From assembly GCA_012728835.1 (NCBI GenBank), contig JAAYEJ010000042.1, positions 1-64,000 on the forward strand: a stretch of DNA of 64,000 nt, in the 5' to 3' direction. Of the stretch, positions 25,901-36,432 are shown piece after piece. Below the pieces are notes generated by a model. It was given only the letters and a program-made list of their open reading frames with translations. It had not been told where the DNA came from and did no database searches. This stretch comes from Candidatus Brocadiaceae bacterium (GTDB taxonomy: Bacteria > Planctomycetota > Brocadiia > SM23-32). A program made the position numbers and the translations under genes. Each line of letters begins with the position of its first letter. Position 1 is the stretch's first letter.

Positions 25901-27391
25901 TCAGGCGCTGCAGGAGCAACTGCCGGCGCCGGTGAAGCGTGCGCACACCAGGTGCTTGAAGGCCTCTCCGCGGTGGTTGCAGTTCTCGAACATGTCGTAG
26001 CTGGCACAGCCCGGGGAGAAGAGCACCGTCGTGCCGGGCATGGACAGCTCCGCAGCGGCGTCCACGGCCTGGCTCAGGGTACTGACCTCGCGCACCAGAA
26101 GCGAGCGGCCGATCAACGCGTTCTCCTCGCGCGCCTTCTGCGCGATCAGCGGGCCGGCCTGCCCCATGGTGATCAGGGCCTCGGCGCCGAGGGCCGCCTC
26201 CCTGGCCATGGGGGAGACGTCCAGCTTCTTGTCATAGCCGCCGGCGATCAGCGTCACCGGCCCGCTGAAGCTCCGCACGGCGGCGATGGCGGAAGCAGGC
26301 GTCGTGCTGTCGGAGTCGTTGTAGAACCGCATGCCGCGGAACTCGCCGATCAGCTCCAGGCGGTGCTCGAGGCCCACGAAGGACGCCAGGGCCGCACGCA
26401 CCTCCTCAAAGCCCGCGCCCAGGCATCCGGCCCCGGCCGCCGCGGCCATCACGTTCTCCACGTTGTGCATCCCGAGCAACGGGATGTCCTCCCGCGTGCA
26501 GAGCACCTCATGACGCGGCCCGTCGCGCCGGATCAGCCGGCCCGAGATCAGGCTCACGCCCTCGGGCAGGCACCCGGCCGGCGCCTCCGCGTCGAACCAG
26601 CGCACCCGCCCCGGCAGCCCCTCCCGTGCCCAGCGGCAGGCCTCGTCGCAGTGCGCGTTCAGCACGGCGAAGTCCTCCGCCGTCTGGTAGCGCACGATGT
26701 TGCGCTTCGCGTCGGCATACGCCTCCATCGTCCCGTGCCGGTCCAGGTGGTTCGGGGTCACATTTGTGAGGACGGCCACGTGGGGAGACCACTTCAGCAC
26801 GGCCGCGTCCTCGAGCTGGAAGCTGGACAGCTCCAGCACGACTGCGTCCTCGCGCGACATCCGCTCCAGGTCCGAAAGGAGGCAGATGCCGATATTGCCC
26901 CCCAGCCACGTCCGCACGCCGAGGGCGCGCACGATGGCGGCCATCAGGGCGGTCGTGGTCGACTTCCCGTTGCTGCCGGTCACGGCGGCCACGGGGGCGG
27001 GGCAGAGCGAAAGGAACATGTTCATCGGGCTGGTGATGGGCACGCCCGCCCGCTCGGCGGCCTGCAGATAGACGTTCCCCCTCGGCACCGCAGGGCTGGC
27101 CACGACCAGCGCACACCGGGTGAAGTCCTCCTGGCAATGCCCGCCGAGGTGGTAGGTGATCGGCAGGTCCGCCAGCCTCTCGAGCGCGGGCGCCAGCTTC
27201 TCCGCCGGCCGCAGGTCGGTCGCCGTCACCTGCGCACCTCTCGTCGCGAGATAGCGCGCAGCGCCCTGTCCGTCCCCGAACAGGCCCAATCCCATCAGGG
27301 TCACAGGCCGACCGGCGATGTCGCCGACAATCCGACGCAGTTCGTCCGACGAGCACATCGAGACCGGCCGGAGATCCACCGTCATGGGCAT
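25901..27391 (-). CDS. murD: UDP-N-acetylmuramoylalanine--D-glutamate ligase
   Basis: 496 residues. ATP-dependent addition of D-glutamate to UDP-MurNAc-L-Ala in peptidoglycan synthesis. N-terminal GLGLFGDGQGAARYL binds the UDP moiety. P-loop GSNGKST is at residues 139-145, followed by ELSSFQLE, NVTPNHLDRH and YNDSDSTTPASA. The last domain is complete, with a C-terminus slightly longer than usual. It starts 3 bp after the upstream lipoprotein gene ends, so the two are probably cotranscribed. Other mur/dcw genes are not adjacent. Confidence 0.95.
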   Translation of the reverse strand: MPMTVDLRPVSMCSSDELRRIVGDIAGRPVTLMGLGLFGDGQGAARYLATRGAQVTATDLRPAEKLAPALERLADLPITYHLGGHCQEDFTRCALVVASPAVPRGNVYLQAAERAGVPITSPMNMFLSLCPAPVAAVTGSNGKSTTTALMAAIVRALGVRTWLGGNIGICLLSDLERMSREDAVVLELSSFQLEDAAVLKWSPHVAVLTNVTPNHLDRHGTMEAYADAKRNIVRYQTAEDFAVLNAHCDEACRWAREGLPGRVRWFDAEAPAGCLPEGVSLISGRLIRRDGPRHEVLCTREDIPLLGMHNVENVMAAAAGAGCLGAGFEEVRAALASFVGLEHRLELIGEFRGMRFYNDSDSTTPASAIAAVRSFSGPVTLIAGGYDKKLDVSPMAREAALGAEALITMGQAGPLIAQKAREENALIGRSLLVREVSTLSQAVDAAAELSMPGTTVLFSPGCASYDMFENCNHRGEAFKHLVCARFTGAGSCSCSA

Positions 27392-27394
27392 ACC

Positions 27395-28141
27395 TCAGCT
27401 CCTGCCCTTGGGGCTTGCGTCCTCACTTCCGTCGGCCCGTGCGACGGGCAGACCGTTCCAGCCTCTCGCGATGAATTCGGCCAGGGCTTCCGCTGTGAGA
27501 TGCGCCGTAACGTGCATGGCATACCCGTCCCTGATCGTCTTCGGGTTTGGACCGAACGGCGTGTTGCAGAGGTGCCGACGGCGGTCGACGAACTCAACGA
27601 CCAGCCGCCCGGACTCGGCCTCCAGGATGCGGCCCTCGATCTGCAGGTCGGTCGCTCCTGCCTGGAGAAACCACAAGAAGAAACTCAGGTAGCGCAGGAC
27701 CCCCGAGCCCTCGTCCAGCCGGGTGATCATGCCCTCGAACAGCAACACGTCGTTCTTGCCCGGCACGGCGTCGATGCGCGGGTCGTCCGGGTCCATGCTG
27801 ACGAAGTGGAACCGGTTCTGCTCCAGGAGTTCGCGGCGCAGCAGGACGCGGAACAACTGCGCGTACTGCCGCGCCGCGTCCGGAGTCTCCACCCAGTGGC
27901 GGCCCACCCCGACCTCGCCGATGACGATGCCGCGGTAGTCGCGGAGGTTCACGGACCTGGGGACGTAGACCAGGGACAGCAAGGGCTCGTGGGCGGCACT
28001 CATGCGCTCATGGGTCACCACGTACTCGTAGGTCCGGAGCGCCTGCGGATAGTGGCACCCGAACGCGACCGAGAGCGGCACCGCCGCCAGCAGCAGGATG
28101 CGGAGCAAGCGTGTGCTCTTGCCGTCCGGAACATGGCTCAT
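27395..28141 (-). CDS. DUF3313-like lipoprotein
   Basis: 248 residues. ATG 28141 is preceded by GAGGAGG (28160-28154). A signal sequence (RLLRILLLAAVPLSVAFGC) ends in a lipobox-like cysteine, although the -2 residue is Phe, which makes the box weak. The rest resembles DUF3313-type lipoproteins: LLSLVYVPRSVNLRDYRGIVIGEV at the start, then a beta-rich domain with LLFEGMITRLDEGSG and EGRILEAESGRLVVEF. The open frame continues further upstream but lacks a homologous N-terminus. It sits between an OmpA lipoprotein gene (57-bp gap) and murD, pointing to an envelope role. Confidence 0.72.
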   Translation of the reverse strand: MSHVPDGKSTRLLRILLLAAVPLSVAFGCHYPQALRTYEYVVTHERMSAAHEPLLSLVYVPRSVNLRDYRGIVIGEVGVGRHWVETPDAARQYAQLFRVLLRRELLEQNRFHFVSMDPDDPRIDAVPGKNDVLLFEGMITRLDEGSGVLRYLSFFLWFLQAGATDLQIEGRILEAESGRLVVEFVDRRRHLCNTPFGPNPKTIRDGYAMHVTAHLTAEALAEFIARGWNGLPVARADGSEDASPKGRS

Positions 28142-28196
28142 CAGCCGGCCTGGCCTCCTCGAGGGCCGCCGTCCTTCGTCTCGTCGGGCGAACCGA

Positions 28197-29033
28197 CTAC
28201 CTGACGTCCGCGACCTTTGTCCCTCGAGGGCGCACGACCAGCTCGGCGCGCCGGTTCTTCTGGCGACCGTCCGCCGTTGCGTTCGATGCCACCGGCTGCG
28301 TGTCGCCGCATCCCACCAGCGTGAACTCCGACGGCTGGAAGCCCTGCGATTCGACCAGGTAGTTGACCACCGCCTGGGCGCGCGCGACCGAAAGCGCGTA
28401 GTTGGATTTGTAGGACGAGTAGCGGATCGGCTGGCTGTCGGTGTGCCCGCGCACCTCGATCTGCGGCTGCGAGAACCGGGACCGGATGTCCCGCACGGCC
28501 GCCTGCAGGGCTCTCTTGCCCTTGGCACTCAGCGTCGCGCTCCCCGAGCTGAACAGGGCCGCCGACTCGATGGTGAAGATCAGTCCGTCGTCCGGGCCTG
28601 CCGTGACCGTGTGCACGGCGTCCGGGTCAGGCGCCGACGCCGGCGCGCCCTGCCCCGCACGCAGCTTCTCATAGGCCTCCAGGATCGCCTTCTGCTGGGC
28701 CCGCTCGCGTTCGATCTCGGCCTGGGCCGCCGCCAGTGCCGCCTCCCGTTCGGCCAGTTGCCGTGCCAGCGCGTCGGTGTCGGCCGTGGCCAGCTCCGCC
28801 GTGCCGTCGACATCGTAGTACTGCCCGGACGCCACGGCGCCGGCCAGGGCTCCCAGCCCCATCCCGACCACCGCTCCCGGGCCGACGCCCACCGAAGAGA
28901 TGGCGTGCCCGGCCAGGGCGCCGATCCCCGTCCCGGCCGCGCCGCCGGCGGCCGTCCCCTTCTGCACGTTCGTGCACCCGAGAGACAGAGCCAACGCCGC
29001 CACGATACAGATGCCCCACATGCGCCGAACCAT
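28197..29033 (-). CDS. OmpA-family peptidoglycan-binding lipoprotein
   Basis: 278 residues. ATG 29033 has GGAGGA 7 bases upstream; the longer open frame from 29099 is less likely. The signal peptide ends in lipobox LSLGC. Next comes a glycine-zipper segment (GGAAGTGIGALAGHAISSVGVGPGAVVGMGLGAL region), then a coiled coil rich in Ala, Glu and Gln (about residues 85-120). The C-terminal OmpA/MotB domain has the NYALSVARAQAVVNYL and GCGDTQPVASNATADGRQKNRR motifs that grip diaminopimelate. It links the outer membrane to the cell wall. Confidence 0.88.
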   Translation of the reverse strand: MVRRMWGICIVAALALSLGCTNVQKGTAAGGAAGTGIGALAGHAISSVGVGPGAVVGMGLGALAGAVASGQYYDVDGTAELATADTDALARQLAEREAALAAAQAEIERERAQQKAILEAYEKLRAGQGAPASAPDPDAVHTVTAGPDDGLIFTIESAALFSSGSATLSAKGKRALQAAVRDIRSRFSQPQIEVRGHTDSQPIRYSSYKSNYALSVARAQAVVNYLVESQGFQPSEFTLVGCGDTQPVASNATADGRQKNRRAELVVRPRGTKVADVR

Positions 29034-29088
29034 TTCCGAATCCTCCCTGAACCACTGCGTCTTGTGCGGGATCGCACCTCCAGGGATG

Positions 29089-29118
29089 AATCTAAGCAAT
29101 CGACGACCGGGCTTTCAA
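29089..29118 (-). promoter_or_regulatory. Candidate promoter for the OmpA lipoprotein gene
   Basis: Minus strand: TTGAAA (29118-29113), 18-bp spacer, TAGATT (29094-29089). Four to five of six matches per box. It is 56 bp before the start codon. Confidence 0.4.
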
Positions 29119-29436
29119 GAAATGCCCCGACGGCTCCTGCAGCCGGCGCTCGCCGCAACCGGCACACGCCATGCTGGGGTGACGGACACGAGATGCCGTC
29201 TGCGTCGTATCCCCTGTGCTCACAAGGTGTTCCGCCGAGTCGGGCGTCGGGGCATCGGCCGTTCGGCCGACCCGTTCGGGCCGGCAGAGGCGGGCGAAAA
29301 GGCACGGCCGAAAAACGCCGGCACCCGGCCCCCGCCCGCCCCGCTCAGAGGCCCCACACGGCCGATCGGCCTGCCGACGGGAAGATCGGGGCGCACGGGG
29401 ACCCGGACGGACGGGGCGATCGGGCCGAGGACGGAG
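29119..29436. other. Non-coding stretch between the Tad locus and the OmpA gene
   Basis: 318 bp with no supported gene on either strand. It holds GC-rich short palindromes such as GGCCGTTCGGCC near 29258-29269 but no stem followed by a T-run. It is downstream of tadC and upstream of the OmpA promoter. Open frames crossing it are composition artefacts. Confidence 0.5.
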
Positions 29437-30402
29437 TCAACTGCCGAAGAACTCCATCATGTCGACCATGGCCGGCCCGAGGATGACGACGAAGATGGCG
29501 GGGAAGATGCAGAAGACCAGGGGGAACAGCAGCTTGACGGACGTCTTGGCCGCCCGCTCCTCGGCCTCCTGGCGCCGCTTCTGGCGCAGCGACTCGGAGT
29601 GGATGCGCAGCGAGTTGCCGAGGTTCGTGCCGAACTTCGCGGCCTGGTTGATGCGCGCGGCCAGGGACTCGAGTTCGTCCGATCCGCTGCGCAGGGCCAG
29701 GTTCCTCAGGCACTCCTCGCGCGGCTTGCCCGCGCTGATCTCCAGGTTCAGAAGTATGAGGTCCTCGGCCAGTTCGGGGGCCGATTCCTGCAGCTCGCGG
29801 CTGATGCGGATCAGGGCGGCATCCAGACCGAGGCCCGATTCGACGCAGACGATCAGCAGGTCCAGCATGTCGGGCAGCGCGAACCGGACCTTCTGGATGC
29901 GCCGGCGCGCCTTGCCGCGCAGCCAGTACATGGGAGCCAGAATGCCCACAATCAGGGCCATGGAACCGTAGAGGAACAGGGCGCGGGGGTTCAGGTGATG
30001 CGCGGTCACGTTCGTCCGCGACAGCAGGAAGACGACGACGCCGGCCGGGAGCGCCAGAGCCAGGGCGAGCCTGGCGCCCAGGAACACCTCGACCGCGCCT
30101 TTCTGGCGGATGCCGGCATGGACGAGGAGTTCCTGCAGCTTGCTCTGGGAGGAGTCCCCGAACCGCCAGAAGGAGGCCAGGGGCCGGACCATGCGAGCCA
30201 TGAACCCTTCGCCGTACTGGCGCCGCGGGCGTCGCCCGCTCGGCTTCAGAACCACCGGGCCGGCGCCCTTGCCGGCGATGTCCCAGTTGTCGAGCGTGCG
30301 GGGCCCCCGCCGCTTCTGCAGGAACACGCCGACGGCCACGAACAGGCCGACCACGCCCACGAAGATTCCGGCCAGCACCAGCGGGTTGTCCATGGCACTC
30401 AC
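29437..30402 (-). CDS. tadC: Tad pilus inner-membrane platform protein TadC (T2SSF)
   Basis: 321 residues with a leading TM helix and the type II secretion F domain, which forms the membrane platform for Flp/Tad pilus assembly. Visible: LPDMLDLLIVCVESGLGLDAALIRIS, the paired SAGKPREECLRNLA region, ETSVKLLFPLVFCIFPAIFVVIL-type terminal helices. GTG 30402 overlaps the tadB stop (GTGA, 4 bp), indicating coupling; ATG 30393 is the alternative. It is last in the tad unit. TadC and TadB normally work as a pair. Confidence 0.87.
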   Translation of the reverse strand: MSAMDNPLVLAGIFVGVVGLFVAVGVFLQKRRGPRTLDNWDIAGKGAGPVVLKPSGRRPRRQYGEGFMARMVRPLASFWRFGDSSQSKLQELLVHAGIRQKGAVEVFLGARLALALALPAGVVVFLLSRTNVTAHHLNPRALFLYGSMALIVGILAPMYWLRGKARRRIQKVRFALPDMLDLLIVCVESGLGLDAALIRISRELQESAPELAEDLILLNLEISAGKPREECLRNLALRSGSDELESLAARINQAAKFGTNLGNSLRIHSESLRQKRRQEAEERAAKTSVKLLFPLVFCIFPAIFVVILGPAMVDMMEFFGS

Positions 30403-31421
30403 ACCTGGATTCTGACGATCTTCGCGATCAGGAGGCAGCCCACGACCTGGAGTCCGAGCGCGATGGCGACCAATGCCCTGGCGACCCCAGGTTCGAACAG
30501 CTTGCTCATGTACTCGGGATTGGCGAGGTAGAGGAACGCGCCCAGAACCACGGGCAGCGAGCCCACGATCAGCCCGCTCAGCTTGCCCTGTGCGGTCAGC
30601 GTCTTCACCTGCCCGAGGATGCGGTACCGCTCCCGAATCGTCTTCTGCAGCCCGTCAAGCACTTCGGACAGGTTACCGCCCGTCTCCTTCTGGATGGTCA
30701 GGGCGGCGACCAGGAACCGCACATCGCCCGAGTCGATCCGGCTCATCAGGTGGCGGAGAGCCCTCTCGAAAGGCACGCCGAACGACAGTTCGTCCGAGAG
30801 GATCTTGAACTCGTCCCCCACGGGGTCGGGCATCTCATCGGCGACGTTCTGCACGGCGGCGTTCAGCGACTGACCGCCCTTGACGCTGCTGGAGAGCAGG
30901 TCCAGGGCGTCGGGGAGCTGCGCGCTGAACCGCTTGACCCGGCGGCGCACCGTCATGACGACGTAGATGACGGGAGCGCCGCCCAGCAGCAGGGCGAACA
31001 GCCCGGAGAGGATCGGGTCGAAGGAGCGGCGCCAGAGCACAGCCACGGCGACTCCCAACGCGCCCATCACCAGGCAGAGCAAAACGAAGCTGCCGACCGA
31101 CACCGGCAACTGAGACTGGATGAGCATGCCGTCCAGCTTCTCGGCCCACGAGACCTTCTGCAGGGCGCCGTCGACGGCCGGGATGTCGCTGAACGCCTTC
31201 TTGCGGAGGGCGTCCGTGCGCTGCTGCCGCTTCTTCTCCTCGCGCTTCCGCGTCTCGGCCAGGGCATCGCCCAGTTCGTACCGCTTGACCTGCTTGACAC
31301 CCAGCATCCGCATGCTGATGCGGCCCCTGACCGTCCTGCGCTGGCTCACCCAGAGCCAGATGCCGGACAGCCCGAACAGGACGGACAGGAACACCAGGGC
31401 CAGAACGAGTGGATCCTGCAT
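30399..31421 (-). CDS. tadB: Tad pilus inner-membrane platform protein TadB (T2SSF)
   Basis: 340 residues from ATG 31421. One N-terminal TM helix, a basic cytoplasmic stretch (REEKKRQQRTD), then two TM helices and the T2SSF domain (LPDALDLLSSSVKGGQSLNAAVQNVA; RFLVAALTIQKETGGNLSEVLDGLQ) and two terminal helices. The ETGGNLSEVLD motif is typical of TadB. An upstream extension of the frame to 31829 is noise over cpaF. It follows cpaF by 41 bp and overlaps tadC by 4 bp. Confidence 0.9.
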   Translation of the reverse strand: MQDPLVLALVFLSVLFGLSGIWLWVSQRRTVRGRISMRMLGVKQVKRYELGDALAETRKREEKKRQQRTDALRKKAFSDIPAVDGALQKVSWAEKLDGMLIQSQLPVSVGSFVLLCLVMGALGVAVAVLWRRSFDPILSGLFALLLGGAPVIYVVMTVRRRVKRFSAQLPDALDLLSSSVKGGQSLNAAVQNVADEMPDPVGDEFKILSDELSFGVPFERALRHLMSRIDSGDVRFLVAALTIQKETGGNLSEVLDGLQKTIRERYRILGQVKTLTAQGKLSGLIVGSLPVVLGAFLYLANPEYMSKLFEPGVARALVAIALGLQVVGCLLIAKIVRIQV

Positions 31422-31462
31422 TGCGGCTGCCTCTCCGTCCAAGAGGGTGCGGGGCCGGCCTG

Positions 31463-32890
<1,428 letters not shown>

Positions 32891-32939
32891 GCGTCACCTT
32901 CCTTCCGCGTCGACCCCCTGCGGTTGTGGACGCTGCGCG

Positions 32940-34121
32940 TCATCGGGTCCAACTGAACAGACCGCGCTTCTTCTTCGGTCGGGGGCGGGGCTGCAGCCCC
33001 GCCGAGTACTGCGCCAGGGCGATCAGGCTGTGAGTCGCCTGGCTGTCGCCGTCGGTGGCCTCGAACGACTGCCCCGCGTTCAGCGCGGCCATGGCCACCT
33101 GCGAATCATAGGGGATCACCCAGTGCACGGGCAGCTTCACGTGCTCGACGATCTCGTCCAGCGACACCTGGTGGTTGTCGTAGAACCGGTTGATGACCAG
33201 CTTCAGCTTCTCGGCGCCATACTCCAGCTCGTGGAACAGCTCCAGGGCGTGGATCGTGTGGCGGATCGTCGGAAGCAGCATGTCGCAGAGCACCAGCACC
33301 TCGTCGGCCTCGTCCAGCCCCACGATGGAGGTCTCATCGACCGCATGCGGCATGTCCAGGATGACGTGGCTGTAGGTCTTCCGGCAGACCTGGATGACCG
33401 TGCGCAGGCGCCACGGGTCCAGGCCGTCCAGGTCCTGCAAGGACGTCGGCGCCGGCAGCACTCCCGCGCCGGACGGATGCTGCGCCATGAAGGACACCAG
33501 AAGGTTCTCGTCCAGGCGCGACTCCTCCTGGGCGGCGTCCGCCAGCGTATGCGCGAACTCGCGCACGTCCATCGCCAGGGCGACCGATCCGAACTGGAGG
33601 TTCATGTCCACGATGCTGCAGGCCCTGGAACCGGCCATCTCGGCGGCGATTCCGGCGGCCAGGTTGCAGGCCACAGTCGTGACGCCCACCCCGCCGGCCG
33701 CGCTGAAGACGGCCGTCACCTTCCCCTCCTGCCGGCCGGCGATCCCCTTGCGCTTGAACAGCCCGCGCATCGCCTTGCCCAGTTCGTCCGGGTCGATGGG
33801 GAACTCCAGGAACTCGTCGCTGCCGGCCCGCATGCAGGAGACAAGCAACTCCTGGCTCGGATCCCGGCTGACCACGACGATGCCCACGTCGCCCGACATG
33901 TGGCTGACGGTCTCGACCGTCTTGAGCGCGGGGTCGTTGGACGCATCGACGCCGACGACGACCGCCGTAGGCACCTCCTCACGGACCCGGTTGGACGCCT
34001 CCCTCAGATCGACCAGCACCTCGATCGTCATCTCCGCGTCGTATTGCCGGAACGCGGTCGCGATCTGTTCGGCGTATTCCCGGTCTGCGTGCAGGACGAA
34101 TAGGACTACCTCGGTCACCAC
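32940..34121 (-). CDS. cpaE: CpaE/TadZ-like pilus localisation ATPase, degenerate P-loop
   Basis: 393 residues. Residues about 1-125 form a receiver-like (ARD) domain. The rest is a MinD/ParA-type ATPase fold. The P-loop region reads AAGGVGVTT (residues 141-149): both the deviant-Walker signature lysine and the catalytic GK lysine are missing. DMNLQFGSVA and ILDMPHAVDETS follow. TadZ proteins position the Tad machine at a pole and some have altered P-loops, so weak or no ATP hydrolysis is expected. The C-terminus is basic (RPRPKKKRG). Confidence 0.87.
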   Translation of the reverse strand: MVTEVVLFVLHADREYAEQIATAFRQYDAEMTIEVLVDLREASNRVREEVPTAVVVGVDASNDPALKTVETVSHMSGDVGIVVVSRDPSQELLVSCMRAGSDEFLEFPIDPDELGKAMRGLFKRKGIAGRQEGKVTAVFSAAGGVGVTTVACNLAAGIAAEMAGSRACSIVDMNLQFGSVALAMDVREFAHTLADAAQEESRLDENLLVSFMAQHPSGAGVLPAPTSLQDLDGLDPWRLRTVIQVCRKTYSHVILDMPHAVDETSIVGLDEADEVLVLCDMLLPTIRHTIHALELFHELEYGAEKLKLVINRFYDNHQVSLDEIVEHVKLPVHWVIPYDSQVAMAALNAGQSFEATDGDSQATHSLIALAQYSAGLQPRPRPKKKRGLFSWTR

Positions 34122-34178
34122 TCACCTCGTAGACGCCATTCGCGAACGGACGGCCCCGGGCCGCCCTCACTGATCCGG

Positions 34179-35561
34179 CTACTCCGCAGGCACGGACGCC
34201 TCCAGACGCGGCAGGTCGGGGTGCCGCGGGAACTTCTGCTTCATCTGCCTGAGCCGGTCCCGTGCCTCCGGCAGCTTCTGCTGCCGAACGAATGACTCCA
34301 GAACCATCCTGTCGCTCTCGAACGCCTGCGCCGCCTCCCGGACCCTCCGCTCGTAGCCGGCCACCTCCGTGGCAAGATCCTCGGTCGCCCCGTCCGACCG
34401 GACTCCCTGTTCCTGGAGCTGCTTCAGGTCGGCCAGCAGTTCGCGGGCCCGGGGCAGGTTGCCGTCCTTCAGGCTGTCCTCCAACTGCCGTACGGCGTTT
34501 GCGTAGCGGTCCTGCACCAGCGCCCGGCTCCGCGCCTCCTCGGTCCGTCGGCGCAACTCGCTCGCCTGGGTGATGACGCTCTGCACGTCGCCGAACTCGT
34601 TGGCGATGGTGTCCAGATGATGCAGGACCAGCGTGTAGTCCTTGTCCTCCTCCAGCGCGCGCCGGGCCTGCTCATAGCGCCCCATCGCGAGCTTCTGCCG
34701 GCACTGCGCGGCTTGTTCGGCCGCCTGCTTGGACAGGTCGCCGACCGACGGGTGCAGTTCGGCCGCCTGCCGGAAGGCCGAATGCGCCCCTTCGTAGTCG
34801 CCCGCGGCCATCAGGGCGCCGCCGCGCACCAGCAACTCCCGAATCTCCGCGCGCATGGCCTCCTCCTGGACCGTGGCATCGACCAGGAGCGGCCCTTCGA
34901 TCGTCGGATCCGTCGCCGGCATCAGCATGAACTTCGCCTTCAGCCTGGCCCCCAGAAAGGTCAGATGGTCCTCCGCCTTGACGAGCAGGTGCACGATCGG
35001 ATCGGGCTCCTTGTGCTGCACCGGGCGCTCCCGGGAGTCCACGGCACCCACGGCATACACGCGCACGTTGCGCATGTAGGGGCGGGGTTCCTTGTTCACG
35101 ATCTGCAGGACGTCGACGAGCATGCCCGGCCGGATGCGGCCCGAGCGGGTATCGGCCTGGTCGACCGTGATGCTCTCGCGCCTCAGGCCGGCCGGAATGA
35201 ACTCATCCTCCGGGATGACCTTGGCCTTCAGGATCACCTCGTCCCGAACGAACGGCGCGGCCGCACGCATCGGCCGTTCGGTCAGCTCCCGAGCCGCCGT
35301 CAGGGCGCCCCCCGGCTTGTGGTCGCTCGGCCAGCCATTGACGACCGTCACGTTCGCCTCGCCGCCCTGACCGGCCGGCACCAGCAGTTCGCCGTACGCG
35401 ATGTCCCGCGAGGCCAGCAGGATGCTGCTGCCTTCGGGGGCCGCCTTGGGCGCCTTGCCCGAGCCCCTCCCCTTCTGCAGCACAACCACGGCCAGCAACG
35501 CGCAACACACCCCCGCAATGATGAACACCCGCGAACGCGTCTTCTTCACCTTCACCGCCAA
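34179..35561 (-). CDS. cpaB: CpaB/RcpC pilus assembly protein with long helical C-terminal extension
   Basis: 460 residues, against about 250-300 for ordinary CpaB. One TM helix (about residues 12-29), then an SAF-type domain (SSILLASRDIAYGELLVPA) and the CpaB core (AVKVKKT start, RIRPGMLVDVLQI, NVRVYAVGA). From about residue 215 a helical, TPR/coiled-coil-like tail follows (LLVRGGALMAAGDYEGAHSAFRQAAELHPSV) and continues to the end. RcpC normally supports the outer-membrane secretin. The tail may replace a missing partner. It lies 57 bp upstream of cpaE. Confidence 0.83.
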   Translation of the reverse strand: MAVKVKKTRSRVFIIAGVCCALLAVVVLQKGRGSGKAPKAAPEGSSILLASRDIAYGELLVPAGQGGEANVTVVNGWPSDHKPGGALTAARELTERPMRAAAPFVRDEVILKAKVIPEDEFIPAGLRRESITVDQADTRSGRIRPGMLVDVLQIVNKEPRPYMRNVRVYAVGAVDSRERPVQHKEPDPIVHLLVKAEDHLTFLGARLKAKFMLMPATDPTIEGPLLVDATVQEEAMRAEIRELLVRGGALMAAGDYEGAHSAFRQAAELHPSVGDLSKQAAEQAAQCRQKLAMGRYEQARRALEEDKDYTLVLHHLDTIANEFGDVQSVITQASELRRRTEEARSRALVQDRYANAVRQLEDSLKDGNLPRARELLADLKQLQEQGVRSDGATEDLATEVAGYERRVREAAQAFESDRMVLESFVRQQKLPEARDRLRQMKQKFPRHPDLPRLEASVPAE

Positions 35562-35635
35562 CTCCCCGACGCAGACTGAGGACCCATCAGACCGCCGAGA
35601 CCGCCACGGCGGCCACGCCGTCGCACACCATCTCC

Positions 35636-36079
35636 CTACTCATGCCGAAACACGCACCGCCCGGCCAGCGGCAGCGTTCCACTCATTCCCGGGATGATCT
35701 GACCGCTCAGGACCGCAAAGTTGTAGTTGACGGCCACGTGCACCCGGTCGCCCTCGAGCGCGTCGACCAGCCCGGCCCCCCGGACCGTGCCCGAGGAGTC
35801 CTTGACGACGACGCTCGTCGTCCACGACCCGTTCAACCCCACGCCCTGGAGGAACACGTCGACGGCGTCGGACACGTCCGCGTTCACCTTGCCCGGCACC
35901 ACGCCGGTCCGCGCGCCCTCCCGGGCGGCGTTCGTCAGCAGGTGGAGCGTGAAGTACGCCCTCCCGAATTCGATGGCGCCGAACAGCAGGAGAAGGAAGA
36001 CCGGGAGGATCAGGGCGAACTCCACAACGGCCTGCCCCGAGCGACTTCGCCGAATGCCTGTTGTCTGGATCCGATTCAT
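35636..36079 (-). CDS. TadE-like pseudopilin
   Basis: 147 residues from ATG 36079, with AGGAGG 12 bases upstream. A short basic leader (RRSRSGQAVVEFALILPVF) runs into one TM helix (about residues 19-38), the classic TadE-like pattern with Gly-Gln-Ala-Val-Val-Glu after the basic stretch. The remainder is a small beta domain. TadE and TadF are processed minor pseudopilins of the Tad apparatus. It is the first gene of the unit, behind a possible sigma-54 promoter. No prepilin peptidase or Flp pilin gene lies in the window. Confidence 0.82.
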   Translation of the reverse strand: MNRIQTTGIRRSRSGQAVVEFALILPVFLLLLFGAIEFGRAYFTLHLLTNAAREGARTGVVPGKVNADVSDAVDVFLQGVGLNGSWTTSVVVKDSSGTVRGAGLVDALEGDRVHVAVNYNFAVLSGQIIPGMSGTLPLAGRCVFRHE

Positions 36080-36143
36080 GGACTGACGCGCCCTCCTGCC
36101 TGGAGACAACCGGACGCCACACGCCAAACTGCACGACAGCTAC

Positions 36144-36158
36144 GCAAAGCACGTGCCA
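36144..36158 (-). promoter_or_regulatory. Candidate sigma-54 promoter for the tad unit
   Basis: Minus strand reads TGGCAC-N5-TTGC, with exactly 10 bases between the invariant GG and GC. The expected transcript start is about 50 bp before the tadE ATG. The stretch is partly palindromic (CCATGGCACGTG), so the match could be chance. No enhancer site was identified. Confidence 0.45.
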
Positions 36159-36432
36159 TGGGGCACCGTCAAGCTGTCGCACTTCGAGACCAGTATCCCA
36201 AAGCATTCCGAAGCACCAACTTCCACAGGCGGCGCCGGGCGCGCACCCCGGCCCGGCGGTCGCACAACGCTACAGGTCGCGAAGCCGTTCCGGCCGCGCA
36301 GCCTCCCGCGATTCTACACCAAACGTGACGAAATGGCAACTGCTGGCCCGGCCAGGAATGTGCCATGTGGTGGCGTCGGTCGCGTCGAGGCAGAGGACCC
36401 GTCGCGCGCGTGGCCGCGCGCGCACTCGCCGG
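36159..36432. other. Divergent intergenic region between tad and MBL genes
   Basis: No gene supported on either strand. The stretch is AT-richer than its surroundings near 36300-36340. It would contain any activator-binding sites for the proposed sigma-54 promoter, but none was recognised. Confidence 0.4.
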
